64,000 nt of DNA from Amycolatopsis sp. FDAARGOS 1241 (GCF_016889705.1 NZ_CP069526.1:6886001-6950000), one strand, 5' to 3'. Numbered from the stretch's first letter, positions 47,411 to 57,549 are shown. Notes: generated by a model from the sequence alone, not told the origin. Numbers and translations are program-made.

Positions 47411-49231
47411 ATGGCCTACTCCGTCACGTTGCCGGAGCTCGGTGAGAGCGTCACCGAAGGCACCGTCACCCGGTGGTTGAAGCAGGAAGGCGAGACCGTC
47501 GAGGTCGACGAGCCCTTGCTCGAGATCTCCACCGACAAGGTCGACACCGAGGTCCCGTCCCCGGTGGCAGGCACGCTGGTGAAGATCAGCGCTCAGGAGG
47601 ACGAGACCGTCGAGGTCGGCGGCGAGCTCGCCGTGATCGACGACGGCACCGGCGGGGTCCCCGCCGCCGCCGAGCCGGCCGCCGCGCCCGCGCCGGAAGC
47701 CGCTCCGGAGCCGCAGGCGGCCCCCGAGCCTGAGCCGGCGCCCGCCGCGCAGGCCGAGGCCCCGTCGCGGCCGGACACCGCGCCCGCGGCCGGTGGCCAG
47801 GGCACCGAGGTCAAGCTGCCCGAGCTGGGCGAGAGCGTGACCGAGGGCACCGTCACCCGCTGGCTCAAGCAGGTCGGCGACTCGGTCGACGTCGACGAGC
47901 CGCTGCTCGAGATCTCCACCGACAAGGTCGACACCGAGGTCCCGTCGCCGGTCGCCGGCACGGTCCTCGAGATCCGCGCCGGCGAGGACGAGACCGTCGA
48001 GGTCGGCGGGGTTCTCGCGGTGATCGGCGACGCCGGTGCCGCGCCCGCCCCGGCCGCTCCCGCGCCGGCCCCGGCTCCGGCCGCTCCGGCGCCCGCGGCT
48101 GAAGCTCCGGCTCCGGTTCAGGAGAGCAAGCCGGCTCCCGCGCCCGCCGCGCCCGCGCCTGCCCCGGCGGCTCCGGCTCCAGCCCCCGCTGCCCCGGCTC
48201 CGGCCGCTGCCGCTCCGGCTGCCAAGGCCACGGACAACGGCTCGGCGGCCGACGGCCCGTATGTCACTCCGCTGGTGCGCAAGCTCGCCTCCGAGCACGA
48301 CATCGACCTGGCATCGCTGACCGGCAGCGGTGTCGGTGGCCGCATCCGCAAGCAGGACGTGCTCGCGGCGGCCGAGGCGAAGCAGAAGCAGCAGGCCGCT
48401 CCGGCGCCCGCCCCTGCCGCCCCCGCCCCTGCCGCGCCCGCCGCCCAAGCTCCGGCCGCTGCCGCCCCGGCGGCACCGCGCGCCACCGTCTCGCCGGACG
48501 TCGCCGCGCTGCGTGGCACCGTCCAGAAGGCGAGCCGGATCCGCCAGATCACGGCCACCAAGACCCGTGAGTCGCTGCAGGTCTCCGCGCAGCTGACCCA
48601 GGTGCACGAAGTCGACGTGACCAAGGTCGCGAAGCTGCGCCAGCGCGCGAAGGCGGCGTTCAAGGAGCGCGAGGGCGTGAACCTCACGTTCCTGCCGTTC
48701 TTCGCCAAGGCGACGGTCGAGGCGCTCAAGCAGCACCCGAACGTCAACGCGTCCTACAACGAGGACACGAAGGAGATCACCTACCACGGCGCCGTGCACC
48801 TGGGCATCGCGGTGGACACCGAGCGCGGCCTGCTCTCGGTCGTGATCCACGACGCGGGTGAGCTGAGCCTGGCCGGTCTCGCGCACCGCATCGCCGACCT
48901 GGCGGCGCGGGCCCGGGCCAACCAGATCAAGCCGGACGAGCTGACCGGCGGCACCTTCACCATCACGAACATCGGCAGCAACGGCGCCCTGTTCGACACG
49001 CCGATCATCGTGCAGCCGCAGTCCGGCATGCTCGGGACCGGCGCCGTCGTGAAGCGCCCGGTCGTGGTGACCGACGCCGAGGGCAGCGACACGATCGCCG
49101 TCCGCTCGATGGTGTACCTGCCGCTGACCTACGACCACCGTTTGGTCGACGGCGCCGACGCCGGCCGCTTCCTGACGACGATCAAGCAGCGGCTGGAAGA
49201 GGGCAAGTTCGAGGACGAGCTGGGTCTCTGA
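47411..49231 (+). CDS. sucB: Dihydrolipoamide acyltransferase E2 (DlaT/SucB-type)
   Basis: 606 residues from the ATG at 47411. Two lipoyl domains each have the lysine in [13 protein letters not shown] (K43 and K172). They are joined by long Ala-Pro linkers. A peripheral-subunit-binding domain at about 283-322 ([20 protein letters not shown]) precedes the acyltransferase core, whose active site is DHRLVDGAD (His576). In mycobacteria this gene (Rv2215) encodes the E2 of pyruvate dehydrogenase and of the peroxide-defence complex. Lipoate is made by lipB and lipA a few kilobases downstream. Confidence 0.95.
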   Translation: MAYSVTLPELGESVTEGTVTRWLKQEGETVEVDEPLLEISTDKVDTEVPSPVAGTLVKISAQEDETVEVGGELAVIDDGTGGVPAAAEPAAAPAPEAAPEPQAAPEPEPAPAAQAEAPSRPDTAPAAGGQGTEVKLPELGESVTEGTVTRWLKQVGDSVDVDEPLLEISTDKVDTEVPSPVAGTVLEIRAGEDETVEVGGVLAVIGDAGAAPAPAAPAPAPAPAAPAPAAEAPAPVQESKPAPAPAAPAPAPAAPAPAPAAPAPAAAAPAAKATDNGSAADGPYVTPLVRKLASEHDIDLASLTGSGVGGRIRKQDVLAAAEAKQKQQAAPAPAPAAPAPAAPAAQAPAAAAPAAPRATVSPDVAALRGTVQKASRIRQITATKTRESLQVSAQLTQVHEVDVTKVAKLRQRAKAAFKEREGVNLTFLPFFAKATVEALKQHPNVNASYNEDTKEITYHGAVHLGIAVDTERGLLSVVIHDAGELSLAGLAHRIADLAARARANQIKPDELTGGTFTITNIGSNGALFDTPIIVQPQSGMLGTGAVVKRPVVVTDAEGSDTIAVRSMVYLPLTYDHRLVDGADAGRFLTTIKQRLEEGKFEDELGL

Positions 49232-49248
49232 CCTCGCTGAACGCCTCC

Positions 49249-49289
49249 GCGAAGGCCCCGTACGCCCCCAGGGTGTGCGGGGCCTTCGC
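49249..49289 (+). terminator. E2 gene terminator
   Basis: Perfect 12-base arms GCGAAGGCCCCG (49249-49260) and CGGGGCCTTCGC (49278-49289), 17 bases after the stop. Confidence 0.85.
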
Positions 49290-49345
49290 CGTGTCAGTCC
49301 AGGAGGTAATTCCGGAATCACGGAATCTCGGAATACCGTGAGTCC

Positions 49346-50352
49346 GTGCGCACCTGACGCATACTCCTGACCAGCGCGGCCGCCGTGAGCACCGCCGCCA
49401 TTGCTCCACCCCCGCCACCGCCCGCGCCGGGACGCCGCCGGATCTCACCGCCACCGACGCGGTGGCTGCAATGGCCGGCCGCCCGCCGCGACGCGGTTTC
49501 GGCCGTGTTCGACGACGGCACCGGCCACCGCCTGGCCCACCGGCTGCGCACCCCGCGCCCGCTGGCGTCGGCGACTGGGACGCCCGCTACCCGTATGGCG
49601 GCGACGGCGGCTCGCACTTGCGGTCGTACACGCTCCTCGGGATTCCCCACGACGCGTGCGGCATCGCGATCGATCCCGACCAGACCGTGCCGCTGCACCG
49701 CATGGCCGAGCTGATGATCGGACTCAGCGACGGCGCCGCGGCCGATTACCTGCGGGCCCGGCTCGGCGACAGCGCGCTGCGGGCCACAGCGGCGCGCGCG
49801 GGGTCGTTCGACCGGATGTTCAGCGGCGAGACCCTCCTGCTGCTGTTCCCCGAGTTCTGCCCGCCGTCCGGCGCTCCCGCTGCAGTGCGCCGCGCGGCCG
49901 GCGACCGGCTATCCGACCGGTTCGGCCACGACGAAGCCTTCCGCGCCCAGGTGGTCCCCCGCGTCGCCGCCCGACCGCCCACAGTGGACGACAGCTCGTC
50001 TGGGCCGCCGGCACCGGCCGCGGCACGGCCACGCACCTGGCCGCCCTGCACCATGAAATCACTACCGCGCAAGGGAAATCCGCCTACCTGGCCCGGCAGC
50101 TCCTGGGCCACCAGTACGCCGGGCACCAGCCGCCGGCGCGGAGGCGATGCAGTTCAAGAGCGGCAGCTACCCCGGAATCCTCATGCTCGCCACAGGCGGC
50201 TGTGGCCGGACCGCCGCCCCGGCACGGCCGTGCTCCTGATCGCGACCCCGTCCGTGGACCTCGCGAACGCCGCCGCGTTGCTCGACCTGTGCGTCGGCAG
50301 CCCCACGACCCCCGCCACCTTCGCGGAAGTGAGCCGCGCGCTGGGACACTGA
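49346..50352 (+). pseudogene. Serine hydrolase (class A beta-lactamase-like) pseudogene
   Basis: Traces of one secreted protein are spread over three frames. A start GTG at 49346 gives VRT, then an in-frame TGA at 49355-49357, then the signal-like RILLTSAAAVSTAAIA. Frame changes follow near 49550-49565, 49988-49998, 50130-50142 and 50195-50222. Recognisable pieces are MAELMIGLSDGAAADYLRARLG (the SDN-like box, here SDG), VWAAGTGRGTATHLAALHHEI, FKSGSYPGILMLA (KSG box) and a C-terminal VDLANAAALLDLCVGSP. No clear SxxK motif is left. With at least four breaks and a nonsense codon it is not functional. Confidence 0.8.
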
Positions 50353-50356
50353 GTGC

Positions 50357-50842
50357 ATGACCGAAGACCTCGCCGAGCGCGTCGCGGCACTGGAACGGCG
50401 GGTCGCCGCGCTCGAAGGGCGACCCGAGGAGTCCACTCCGGACGGTCCCGGCGGGGTCGTCGGCTACCAGGGTGAACTCACTGACCCGAACCTCACCTGG
50501 CAGATCCGGCTCACCACGACCGCCGTGCTCGGCCTGCCCGACGGACCGCGCGCCGAAGTGCTGGCCGCGCTGGCGAGCCCGGACCGGATCGCGCTCGTGC
50601 GCGTGCTCGCCCGCGACGGCGCGCAGGCGGGCGCCGCACTGCAGGAAAGCGCGGGCCTGGGTTCTCCCGGGCGGCTCTACCACCACCTGAAAACGCTGAC
50701 CGCCGCCGGCCTCGTGGAGCAGGACCGGCGTGGCAGCTACCGGTTGCGCCCCACCGCGGTGATCCCGGCGCTGGTGCTGCTGACGGCCGCCGCTGAAATC
50801 GCGGGCGAGCTGCGGCCGGGCGTGCGGTCCGCGGACGGATAG
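50357..50842 (+). CDS. ArsR-like winged-helix transcriptional regulator
   Basis: 161 residues. A short N-terminal coiled coil (LAERVAALERRVAALEG) is followed by a winged-helix domain: VLAALASPDRIALVRVLARDG, then LYHHLKTLTAAGLVEQDRRGSYRL. No metal-binding cysteines are seen. It begins 4 bases after the end of the serine hydrolase remnant and 14 bases before the epimerase gene. Confidence 0.85.
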   Translation: MTEDLAERVAALERRVAALEGRPEESTPDGPGGVVGYQGELTDPNLTWQIRLTTTAVLGLPDGPRAEVLAALASPDRIALVRVLARDGAQAGAALQESAGLGSPGRLYHHLKTLTAAGLVEQDRRGSYRLRPTAVIPALVLLTAAAEIAGELRPGVRSADG

Positions 50843-50856
50843 GACACGATCTCAGC

Positions 50857-51741
50857 ATGCGGGTACTCATCGCGGGCTCCGGCGGGCTCATCGGCACGGC
50901 GCTGACCGCGCGGCTGCGTTCGGACGGCCACGACGTGCGCCGCCTGGTGCGGCGCGCCGCGCGGACGGCGGATGAGCGCGGCTGGGACCCGCCGTCGGCG
51001 CGGATCGACGAGGGCGCGTTCGAGGGCGTCGACGCGGTGGTGAACCTGTGCGGCGCACCCCTCCTGCCGGGCCGCTGGAGCGCGATGCGCAAGCAGGTGC
51101 TGCTCGACAGCCGGGTCGAGCCCACCGAGGTCCTCGCCGAGGCCGTCGCCGACCACGGGGTCGGGGTGCTCGTGAACGCGTCCGCCGTCGGGTTCTACGG
51201 GAACACCGGCTCCGCGGTCGTCGACGAGACCACCGGCACGGGCTCCGGGTTCCTGGCTGAGCTGTGCACGGCGTGGGAAGGCGCGACGGCTCCGGCGGCG
51301 GCCGCGGGCGCGCGAGTCGTGACGGTGCGGACCGGGCTCGTGCTCTCACGCCGCGGCGGGCTGCTCGACGTGCTGCGGCCGCTGTTCAAGTTCGCGCTCG
51401 GCGGCCGGCTCGGCAACGGCCACCAGTACATGCCGTGGATCGCGCTCGAAGACGAGGTGGGCGGGATCGTCCACGCGCTGGAACACCAAACGCTGGCCGG
51501 TCCGGTGAACCTCACGGGTCCGGCGCCGGTCACCAACGCCGAGTTCACGCGCGCGCTCGGCCACGCCGTGTACCGGCCCGCGCCGTGGTGGGTGCCGGGA
51601 ATCGCGATGAAGCTCGCGCTGGGCCAGGCCGCCGAGGAGATGGCCTTGTTCGGCCAGCGCGCCGTGCCCCGGCGGCTCGAGCACACCGGCTACGAGTTCC
51701 GCCACCGGACGCTGGAAAGCGCGCTCGCCGCCGCGACATGA
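50857..51741 (+). CDS. TIGR01777-family NAD(P)-dependent epimerase (Rv2216-like)
   Basis: 294 residues, an atypical SDR (SDR39U1 type). The nucleotide motif GSGGLIGTALTARL is at residues 6-19. Further family motifs are VVNLCGAPLLPGRWSAMRKQ, NASAVGFYGNTG, LCTAWEGA and MPWIALEDEVGGIVHALE. Its position before lipB matches Rv2216. Its stop overlaps the start of the PAP2 gene (ATGA). The substrate is not known. Confidence 0.92.
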   Translation: MRVLIAGSGGLIGTALTARLRSDGHDVRRLVRRAARTADERGWDPPSARIDEGAFEGVDAVVNLCGAPLLPGRWSAMRKQVLLDSRVEPTEVLAEAVADHGVGVLVNASAVGFYGNTGSAVVDETTGTGSGFLAELCTAWEGATAPAAAAGARVVTVRTGLVLSRRGGLLDVLRPLFKFALGGRLGNGHQYMPWIALEDEVGGIVHALEHQTLAGPVNLTGPAPVTNAEFTRALGHAVYRPAPWWVPGIAMKLALGQAAEEMALFGQRAVPRRLEHTGYEFRHRTLESALAAAT

Positions 51742-52367
51742 TCGTGCCGAGAGTGCGCTGGGTCGTCACGGGGGTGGTGCTGCTCGCCGCGTTCGTCGCA
51801 CTGGGCCTGCTCGTCGACCGGCAGCCGCTGCGGCTCGACGTCGAGGTCGCCACGGCCCTGCGCGGCCAGGACACGCGGCCGGCCGGGCTGGTCGCGGGGG
51901 TGGTCACGAACGTCCTCGGGCCCGTGCTGCCGTGGGTGCTCGGGGTGGTGCTCGTCGCGTTCGCGCTGCGGGACCGCGCCCGGCTTTCGGTCTACGCGCG
52001 GCTCGCCGCGGTGCTGGTGCTGTGCCGGGTGATGAGCGTGGTGTTCAAGCCCGCGTTCCTGCGGCAACGGCCGCGCGCGTACCCCGAGTTGAGCTACCCG
52101 AGCGGGCACGTCGTGTCGGTCGCCGCGACCGGTCTGGTCGTGGTGCTGCTGTGCGGCTGGGCCGCGCGCCGGTTCGTCCGCCTCGCGACGTTCGTCGCCG
52201 CGGCCGCGACGGTGCTCGCGGCGGTCTGCCGGATCGTGCTGGGTGTGCACTGGGTCACGGACACCGTCGGCGCTGTGCTCGCGGTGCTGGGGATGGGCCT
52301 GGTGTCGGCCACAGCACTTCGGCTTCTGCCCTTTCCGGACGCCGACGGGCGTAGCCTCGTCGGGTGA
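51738..52367 (+). CDS. PAP2-superfamily membrane phosphatase
   Basis: 209 residues and about five or six membrane helices. The three phosphatase motifs are [14 protein letters not shown] (in [14 protein letters not shown]) and [11 protein letters not shown] with the catalytic histidines. It would act on lipid phosphates such as undecaprenyl pyrophosphate or phosphatidic acid. It overlaps the upstream epimerase gene (ATGA) and the downstream lipB gene (GTGA), so all three are coupled. M. tuberculosis has no such gene between Rv2216 and lipB. Confidence 0.92.
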   Translation: MIVPRVRWVVTGVVLLAAFVALGLLVDRQPLRLDVEVATALRGQDTRPAGLVAGVVTNVLGPVLPWVLGVVLVAFALRDRARLSVYARLAAVLVLCRVMSVVFKPAFLRQRPRAYPELSYPSGHVVSVAATGLVVVLLCGWAARRFVRLATFVAAAATVLAAVCRIVLGVHWVTDTVGAVLAVLGMGLVSATALRLLPFPDADGRSLVG

Positions 52368-53107
52368 GTTCTTCGACGATTTCCTGCCGTGCCACGAGCG
52401 ATCCCGTCGACGTCCGGGAGCTCGGCACGATCGAGTACACCGAGGCCTGGGACCTGCAGCGCGAGATCCTCACCGCGCGCGCCGACGAAACCGGGCCGGA
52501 CACGTTGCTCCTGCTGGAGCACCCGTCGGTCTACACCGCCGGCAAGCGCACCGAGCCCGAGGACCGCCCGGCCGACGGCACCCCGGTGATCGACGTGGAC
52601 CGCGGCGGCAAGATCACCTGGCACGGGCCGGGCCAGCTGGTGGGTTACCCGATCCTGAAGCTCGCCGATCCCATCGACGTCATGCACTACGTCCGGCGGC
52701 TCGAAGAGGCGCTGATCGTGGTGTGCGAGCAGCTCGGCGTGCGCACCGGCCGCGTCGAGGGCCGCAGCGGCGTGTGGATCCCCGCCGACGAGCGCGGCAT
52801 CGAGCGCAAGATCGCCGCCATCGGCATCCGCGTGCAGCGCGGCGTCACGATGCACGGCTTCGAGCTCAACTGCAACGCCGACCTCGCTGCCTTCGACACG
52901 ATCGTCCCGTGCGGCATCCGCGACGCGGGCGTCACGTCACTGTCCTACGAGCTCCAGCGCGACGTGCCGGTGTCCGAGGTCCTGCCGCTGGCCCGCGACG
53001 CCGTGCTCGCCGCGCTGGCGGGCGAGCTGCCGGTGCGCGACGACCGCTGGCTGCCGCGTCCGGAGGCGCCGTCCGCGCCGGGCGTCACCTTCGCCTTGCA
53101 GAGCTGA
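52364..53107 (+). CDS. lipB: Octanoyltransferase LipB
   Basis: 247 residues from the GTG at 52364. Moves octanoate from acyl carrier protein to lipoyl domains through a cysteine intermediate. Motifs are [57 protein letters not shown] with the catalytic Lys, and [14 protein letters not shown] with the catalytic Cys. The first ~15 residues are not conserved. Confidence 0.95.
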   Translation: MSSSTISCRATSDPVDVRELGTIEYTEAWDLQREILTARADETGPDTLLLLEHPSVYTAGKRTEPEDRPADGTPVIDVDRGGKITWHGPGQLVGYPILKLADPIDVMHYVRRLEEALIVVCEQLGVRTGRVEGRSGVWIPADERGIERKIAAIGIRVQRGVTMHGFELNCNADLAAFDTIVPCGIRDAGVTSLSYELQRDVPVSEVLPLARDAVLAALAGELPVRDDRWLPRPEAPSAPGVTFALQS

Positions 53108-53113
53108 CCCGGG

Positions 53114-53150
53114 CCGGGTGGTGGGCGCCGCGAAACGGCCCACCACCCGG
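53114..53150. terminator. Bidirectional hairpin between lipB and the LLM gene
   Basis: Perfect 13-base arms (53114-53126 and 53138-53150) with an 11-base loop between convergent genes. Confidence 0.82.
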
Positions 53151-53155
53151 GCGCG

Positions 53156-54088
53156 TCACAGCTGCGGAGCCACGTCGGAGGCGATGAACTCGAGGTGGTC
53201 GAGGTCCGCCAGGTCGAGGACCTGCAGGTAGAGCCGGGTGATATCCGTCTTCTCCCGCCACTGGCCGATGCGGTCGACGACCTCGGCGGCGGTGCCCGCG
53301 AGGCCGTTTTCGCGCAGTTCCGACAGGTCGCGCCCGATCGCGGACGCGCGGCGCGCCACCTCGGCGTCGTCGCGGCCGATGGCGACCGTCAGCGCCACCG
53401 AACGGAGGATCTCCTTCGGGTCGCGGCCCAGCGCCTCGGCCGCGGCCGCGACGCGCTCGAACTGCGCCAGCGCCGTGTCCTGGTCGGTGAACGGCAGGTT
53501 GAACTCGTCGGCGAAGCGAGCGGCCAGCTCAGGTGTGCGCTTCTTGCCGCCGCCACCGATGATCACGGGCGGCGCGGGCGACTGCGCCGGCTTCGGCAGC
53601 GCGGGCGAATCGGTGAGCGTGTAGTGCTCACCGGAGAACGAGAACGTCTCCCCCGCAGGCGTCTTCCACAGGCCGGTGATGATCTCCAGCTGCTCGGCGT
53701 AGCGGTCGAAACGCTCCTTCAGCGGCGGCAGCGTCAGGCCGTACGCGGTGTGCTCGGCGTCGAACCAGCCCGCGCCGAGCCCGAACTCCACGCGCCCGCC
53801 CGACATCTGATCGACCTGCGCCACGGAGATCGCCAGCGGGCCGGGGTGGCGGAACGTCGCCGCCGTCACGAGCGTGCCGAGCCGGATCCGCTTCGTCTCG
53901 CGGGCGAGGCCACCCAGGGTGAGCCACGCGTCGGTGGGCCCGGGCAGCCCGTCGCCCGACCCCATCTTGAGGTAGTGGTCGCTGCGGAAGAACGCGTCGA
54001 AACCGGCTGCCTCGGTCGCACTCGCGACGCGCAGGAGGTCGTCGTAAGTGGCGCCCTGCTGGGGCTCCGTGAAGATCCTCAAGTCCAT
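53156..54088 (-). CDS. LLM-class flavin/F420-dependent oxidoreductase
   Basis: 310 residues, a luciferase-like TIM barrel of the TIGR03560 group, which usually binds F420. Motifs are GFDAFFRSDHYLKM, RIRLGTLVTAATFRHPGPLA, GRVEFGLGAGWFDAEHTAYG and PPVIIGGGGKKRTPELAARFADEFN. It sits between lipB and a TetR gene on the same strand as the latter. Substrate unknown. Confidence 0.9.
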   Translation of the reverse strand: MDLRIFTEPQQGATYDDLLRVASATEAAGFDAFFRSDHYLKMGSGDGLPGPTDAWLTLGGLARETKRIRLGTLVTAATFRHPGPLAISVAQVDQMSGGRVEFGLGAGWFDAEHTAYGLTLPPLKERFDRYAEQLEIITGLWKTPAGETFSFSGEHYTLTDSPALPKPAQSPAPPVIIGGGGKKRTPELAARFADEFNLPFTDQDTALAQFERVAAAAEALGRDPKEILRSVALTVAIGRDDAEVARRASAIGRDLSELRENGLAGTAAEVVDRIGQWREKTDITRLYLQVLDLADLDHLEFIASDVAPQL

Positions 54089-54112
54089 GGCGCCAGCGTA
54101 GCCAGGGCGGGT

Positions 54113-54733
54113 TCAGCTCGCGGCCGGTCGCTCCCCCGCTTCGCCGGGCCGGCGCAGCCGCAGCAGCATCCGCACGATCACGTCCTCGATCTGTGCGCCG
54201 ACCTGCTTCGGGTCGGTCGCGCTCGCGATCTCCGTGGCCGCGGACGACAGCGCGCCGAACAGCAGCCGAGCGGTGAGGTCGACCGGCACCGGCTCCACCT
54301 CGCCGGCGTCGACGAGCGCCTGCAGGCCCGAGCGCACGAGCCCGAAGCTGCACTGCTCCTCGGCCTCGCGCCAGCGCTCCCAGCCCATCACGACGGGCGC
54401 CTCGTGGATCGCGATCCGCTGGTAGGCGGGGTCGAGACAGCTCTTGATGAACGCGTTGAGCGCGCCCAGCACCCGCTCCCACGGCGTGCCGGGACCGGTC
54501 ATGATCTTGTCGAGCCGGTCGTAGACCAGGCTCTCCACGGAGTCGAACGCGGCCTCGAAGAGCGCCTGCTTCCCGCTGAAGTGGTGGTAGAGCGCGCCCT
54601 TCGTCACGCGGGCACGTTTGGCCACCTCGTCGAGCGAGGTACCCGCGTATCCGCGTTTCGTGAACAGCTCCACCGCGCTTTCGACCAGGGCGGATCGCGT
54701 GGACTCCGAGTAGTCGAGTCGTCTGGACCTCAT
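54113..54733 (-). CDS. TetR-family transcriptional regulator
   Basis: 206 residues from the ATG at 54733 (GAGGGTG upstream; starts at 54781 and 54775 are possible). The N-terminal helix-turn-helix is ALVESAVELFTKRGYAGTSLDEVAKRARVTKGALYHHFSGKQALF. The C-terminal ligand domain is typical (FIKSCLDPAYQRIAIHEAPVVMGWERW). It is immediately upstream of the LLM oxidoreductase gene, 24 bases away, and may regulate it and the divergent gene at 54866. Confidence 0.93.
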   Translation of the reverse strand: MRSRRLDYSESTRSALVESAVELFTKRGYAGTSLDEVAKRARVTKGALYHHFSGKQALFEAAFDSVESLVYDRLDKIMTGPGTPWERVLGALNAFIKSCLDPAYQRIAIHEAPVVMGWERWREAEEQCSFGLVRSGLQALVDAGEVEPVPVDLTARLLFGALSSAATEIASATDPKQVGAQIEDVIVRMLLRLRRPGEAGERPAAS

Positions 54734-54865
54734 TGTCGGCACCCTCACAACCTTACGCCGGACGGCGATCTCCATACCCATGGTATGTTCGCCGCGTCAG
54801 GTCCGTACCGGGAGTATGCCGCAGACCCGCGGTATGGCCCGGGTCACCGAAGGGGAGCCCACACC

Positions 54866-55402
54866 ATGAGCTGGACCGACTTCTACCGACGCCGGGAGAT
54901 CCTCGAAGCGGCCGTGCGCCAAGCGAAGCGCACCCCCGGTGAGCCGCTCGACCTCGCCGAGATCCCCGGCGCCACCGACGCTTTCGGCTGCGAAGAGCGC
55001 CTGCTGCTGGCGCTGCAGCACAAGTGGACGCAGGTGCTCGGGGGGCATCTGCGCGCCGAGCTCGCCGATCCCGAGGACGCCGCCGACGACGGCGTCGGCG
55101 ACCAGGTCGACGCCGTTTGCCGGGCGTGGCGACGCGCCCAGGCCGAGCACGAGGCGCTGCGCGCCCTGCTCGACGCGGGCCTCGAACGCCACCCGGCGCT
55201 CGTCCCGCTGCACGAGGGTGAGCTGCGGATGCTCGCCGTCACGGCCGGGCTCGCCGAGCCCGGTGAGCCGGCCGAGGAACTCACCCGCGTCGGGTACGCG
55301 TTCGACTCGCTCGTCCGCGCGGGTGACCGGCGCCCCGAGCGCCCGGCCCGCCGCCGCAGCCCGGTGGGGCACCTGATGCGGCTGCTCGCGCCCACCGCGT
55401 GA
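54866..55402 (+). CDS. Hypothetical helical protein
   Basis: 178 residues from the ATG at 54866 (GGGGAG upstream). Mostly helical and acidic: WTDFYRRREILEAAVRQAKR, FGCEERLLLALQHKWTQVLGGHLRAEL, VDAVCRAWRRAQAEHEALRALLDAG, with a basic tail (RRPERPARRRSPVGHLMRLLAPTA). No family named. It is divergent from the TetR gene and 11 bases upstream of the SDR gene. Confidence 0.82.
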   Translation: MSWTDFYRRREILEAAVRQAKRTPGEPLDLAEIPGATDAFGCEERLLLALQHKWTQVLGGHLRAELADPEDAADDGVGDQVDAVCRAWRRAQAEHEALRALLDAGLERHPALVPLHEGELRMLAVTAGLAEPGEPAEELTRVGYAFDSLVRAGDRRPERPARRRSPVGHLMRLLAPTA

Positions 55403-55413
55403 CGTGTAGTTAG

Positions 55414-56373
55414 GTGGACCTCGTGAACCGACGCTGGACCGAGGCCGACGTGGCCGACCAGACCGGCCGGACCGTCCTTGTCACCGGCGCCAACTCGGGA
55501 CTGGGCCTGCGCACGGCCGAAGTCCTCGCCGGCCGCGGCGCGCGGGTGCTGCTCGCGTGCCGCTCGGCCGAACGCGGTGCCGCGGCGCTGGCACGCGTCA
55601 GCTCGGTGGCGTCGGGGCCGGCGCCCGAACTGGTGTCGCTGGATCTGGCCGACCTGTCTTCGGTGCGCAAGGCCGCCACGGCCGTGCGCGCGCTGACCGG
55701 CGACGCGCTCGACGTGCTCGTGAACAACGCCGGCGTGATGGCCACCGCGAAGGCCAAGACCGCCGACGGGTTCGACCTGCAGTTCGGCACCAACCATCTG
55801 GGCCACGCGGCGCTGACGTGGCTGCTGATGCCCGCTCTGCGCGGCGGCACGGCGGCGCGCGTGGTCACGGTGTCGAGCCTCGCCGCCGTCGGCGCGCGCA
55901 TCCGGCTGGACGACCCGAACTTCGAGCACCGCTGGTACAACACAGCGGCCGCGTACGGGCAGTCGAAGCTCGCCAACCAGGCTTTCGCGCTGGAGCTGGA
56001 CCGGCGGCTGCGCGCGGCCGGGTCCCCGGTGCTCAGCGTCGCCGCGCACCCCGGCTACACGACGACCGGCCTCGAGACGAACACGGCGACTTCGTACCGC
56101 AACCCGGTCGTGCGCAGCCTGATCCTCGGCGGCGCGCGGCTCGGCGACCTGTTGATCGCCCAAGACGTCGCGCAAGGCACGTTGCCGCAGCTCTACGCGG
56201 CCACCGCGTCCGGCGTCGAGGGCGGCGACTACTACGGCCCGGACCGCCTGTTCAACGCCCGCGGCTGCCCCACGAAGGTGCGGACGCTCGCCGCCGCCCG
56301 CAACCCCGCGACGGGGTCCGCATTGTGGGAGCTGACGGCCGGGTTGACGAACGTCACGCCCGACCCGCAGTAG
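55414..56373 (+). CDS. Short-chain dehydrogenase/reductase
   Basis: 319 residues, retinol-dehydrogenase/WWOX-like classical SDR. Cofactor motif [53 protein letters not shown] with the catalytic Ser, and [11 protein letters not shown] with Tyr and Lys. The start may be the GTG at 55414 or 55423. Substrate unknown. It lies 37 bases before lipA. Confidence 0.92.
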   Translation: MDLVNRRWTEADVADQTGRTVLVTGANSGLGLRTAEVLAGRGARVLLACRSAERGAAALARVSSVASGPAPELVSLDLADLSSVRKAATAVRALTGDALDVLVNNAGVMATAKAKTADGFDLQFGTNHLGHAALTWLLMPALRGGTAARVVTVSSLAAVGARIRLDDPNFEHRWYNTAAAYGQSKLANQAFALELDRRLRAAGSPVLSVAAHPGYTTTGLETNTATSYRNPVVRSLILGGARLGDLLIAQDVAQGTLPQLYAATASGVEGGDYYGPDRLFNARGCPTKVRTLAAARNPATGSALWELTAGLTNVTPDPQ

Positions 56374-56410
56374 GCGAAACGCCCGGTGCGCCGGGCGTAC
56401 TGTGGTGGGC

Positions 56411-57412
56411 GTGACTGTTGCGCCTGAAGGGCGGAAGCTGCTGCGGCTGGAGGTCCGCAACAGTGAGACGCCCATCGAGAAGAAGCCGTCGTGGATCAGG
56501 ACGCGGGTGCGGATGGGGCCGGAGTTCACGGAGCTCAAGGGTCTGGTGCGGCGCGAGGGTCTGCACACCGTGTGTGAGGAGGCGGGCTGTCCCAACATCT
56601 ATGAGTGTTGGGAGGATCGGGAGGCGACGTTCCTGATCGGTGGTGATCAGTGCACGCGGCGGTGTGATTTTTGTCAGATCGACACGGGGAAGCCGGCTGC
56701 GCTGGATCGCGTGGAGCCGCGGAAGGTCGCGGAATCGGTGCAGGCCATGGGGTTGCGCTATTCGACGGTCACGGGGGTGGCGCGTGATGACCTCGAGGAC
56801 GGGGGCGCGTGGCTGTATGCGGAAACGGTGCGGCAGATTCACGCGCTGAACCCGGGGACGGGTGTGGAGCTGTTGATCCCGGATTTCAATGCGGATCCGG
56901 TTCGGTTGGCCGAGGTGTTCGGTGCGCGGCCGGAGGTGTTGGCGCACAACGTGGAGACGGTGCCGCGGATTTTCAAGCGCATCCGGCCCGGGTTCCGCTA
57001 TGCGCGGTCGCTCGAGGTGATTGCGCGGGCCCGTGAGGCCGGTCTGGTGACGAAGTCGAATCTGATCCTCGGGATGGGCGAGACCCCGGAGGAGGTCGGG
57101 CCGGCGATGCGCGATCTGTATAACGCGGGCTGCGAGATTCTGACGATCACGCAGTACCTGCGGCCGTCGTCGCGGCATCATCCGGTGGACCGGTGGGTCA
57201 AGCCCGAGGAGTTCGTGGAGCATGCGAAGGCGGCCGAGGCGCTCGGCTTCCCCGGTGTGATGGCGGGACCGCTCGTGCGCTCGTCCTACCGCGCCGGCCG
57301 CCTGTACGCCCAGACCAAGGCCCACCGCGGCGAAGAACTGCCGGAAAACCTCCGCCACCTCGCGGACCAGGGCCCGGCCGCCCAGGAAGCCGCCTCGCTG
57401 CTCGCCCGCTGA
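56411..57412 (+). CDS. lipA: Lipoyl synthase LipA
   Basis: 333 residues from the GTG at 56411 (GTG 56402 possible). Radical SAM enzyme that inserts two sulfurs into octanoyl groups. It has two clusters: auxiliary [12 protein letters not shown] and radical [11 protein letters not shown]. The C-terminal RSSYRAGR motif is intact. Codon use is odd: up to about 57240 many codons end in T or G (GGT, TGT, GAT, TTT, TTG), whereas the last ~170 bases return to C-ending codons like all neighbours. Confidence 0.95.
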   Translation: MTVAPEGRKLLRLEVRNSETPIEKKPSWIRTRVRMGPEFTELKGLVRREGLHTVCEEAGCPNIYECWEDREATFLIGGDQCTRRCDFCQIDTGKPAALDRVEPRKVAESVQAMGLRYSTVTGVARDDLEDGGAWLYAETVRQIHALNPGTGVELLIPDFNADPVRLAEVFGARPEVLAHNVETVPRIFKRIRPGFRYARSLEVIARAREAGLVTKSNLILGMGETPEEVGPAMRDLYNAGCEILTITQYLRPSSRHHPVDRWVKPEEFVEHAKAAEALGFPGVMAGPLVRSSYRAGRLYAQTKAHRGEELPENLRHLADQGPAAQEAASLLAR

Positions 57413-57425
57413 CCACGGCTTCGAC

Positions 57426-57458
57426 CGGAGGGCCCGCTCACCTCGAGCGGGCCCTCCG
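57426..57458 (+). terminator. lipA terminator
   Basis: Perfect 14-base arms (57426-57439 and 57445-57458) with loop ACCTC, 13 bases after the stop. Confidence 0.85.
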
Positions 57459-57549
57459 TCGTTGCGCTCCCCTACGGCTACCCCTGGGAACTCCCCCCAT
57501 CTACGGAAGATCGCCGTTGCCAATTACAAAGAGTCCGTAAAGTGACTTT

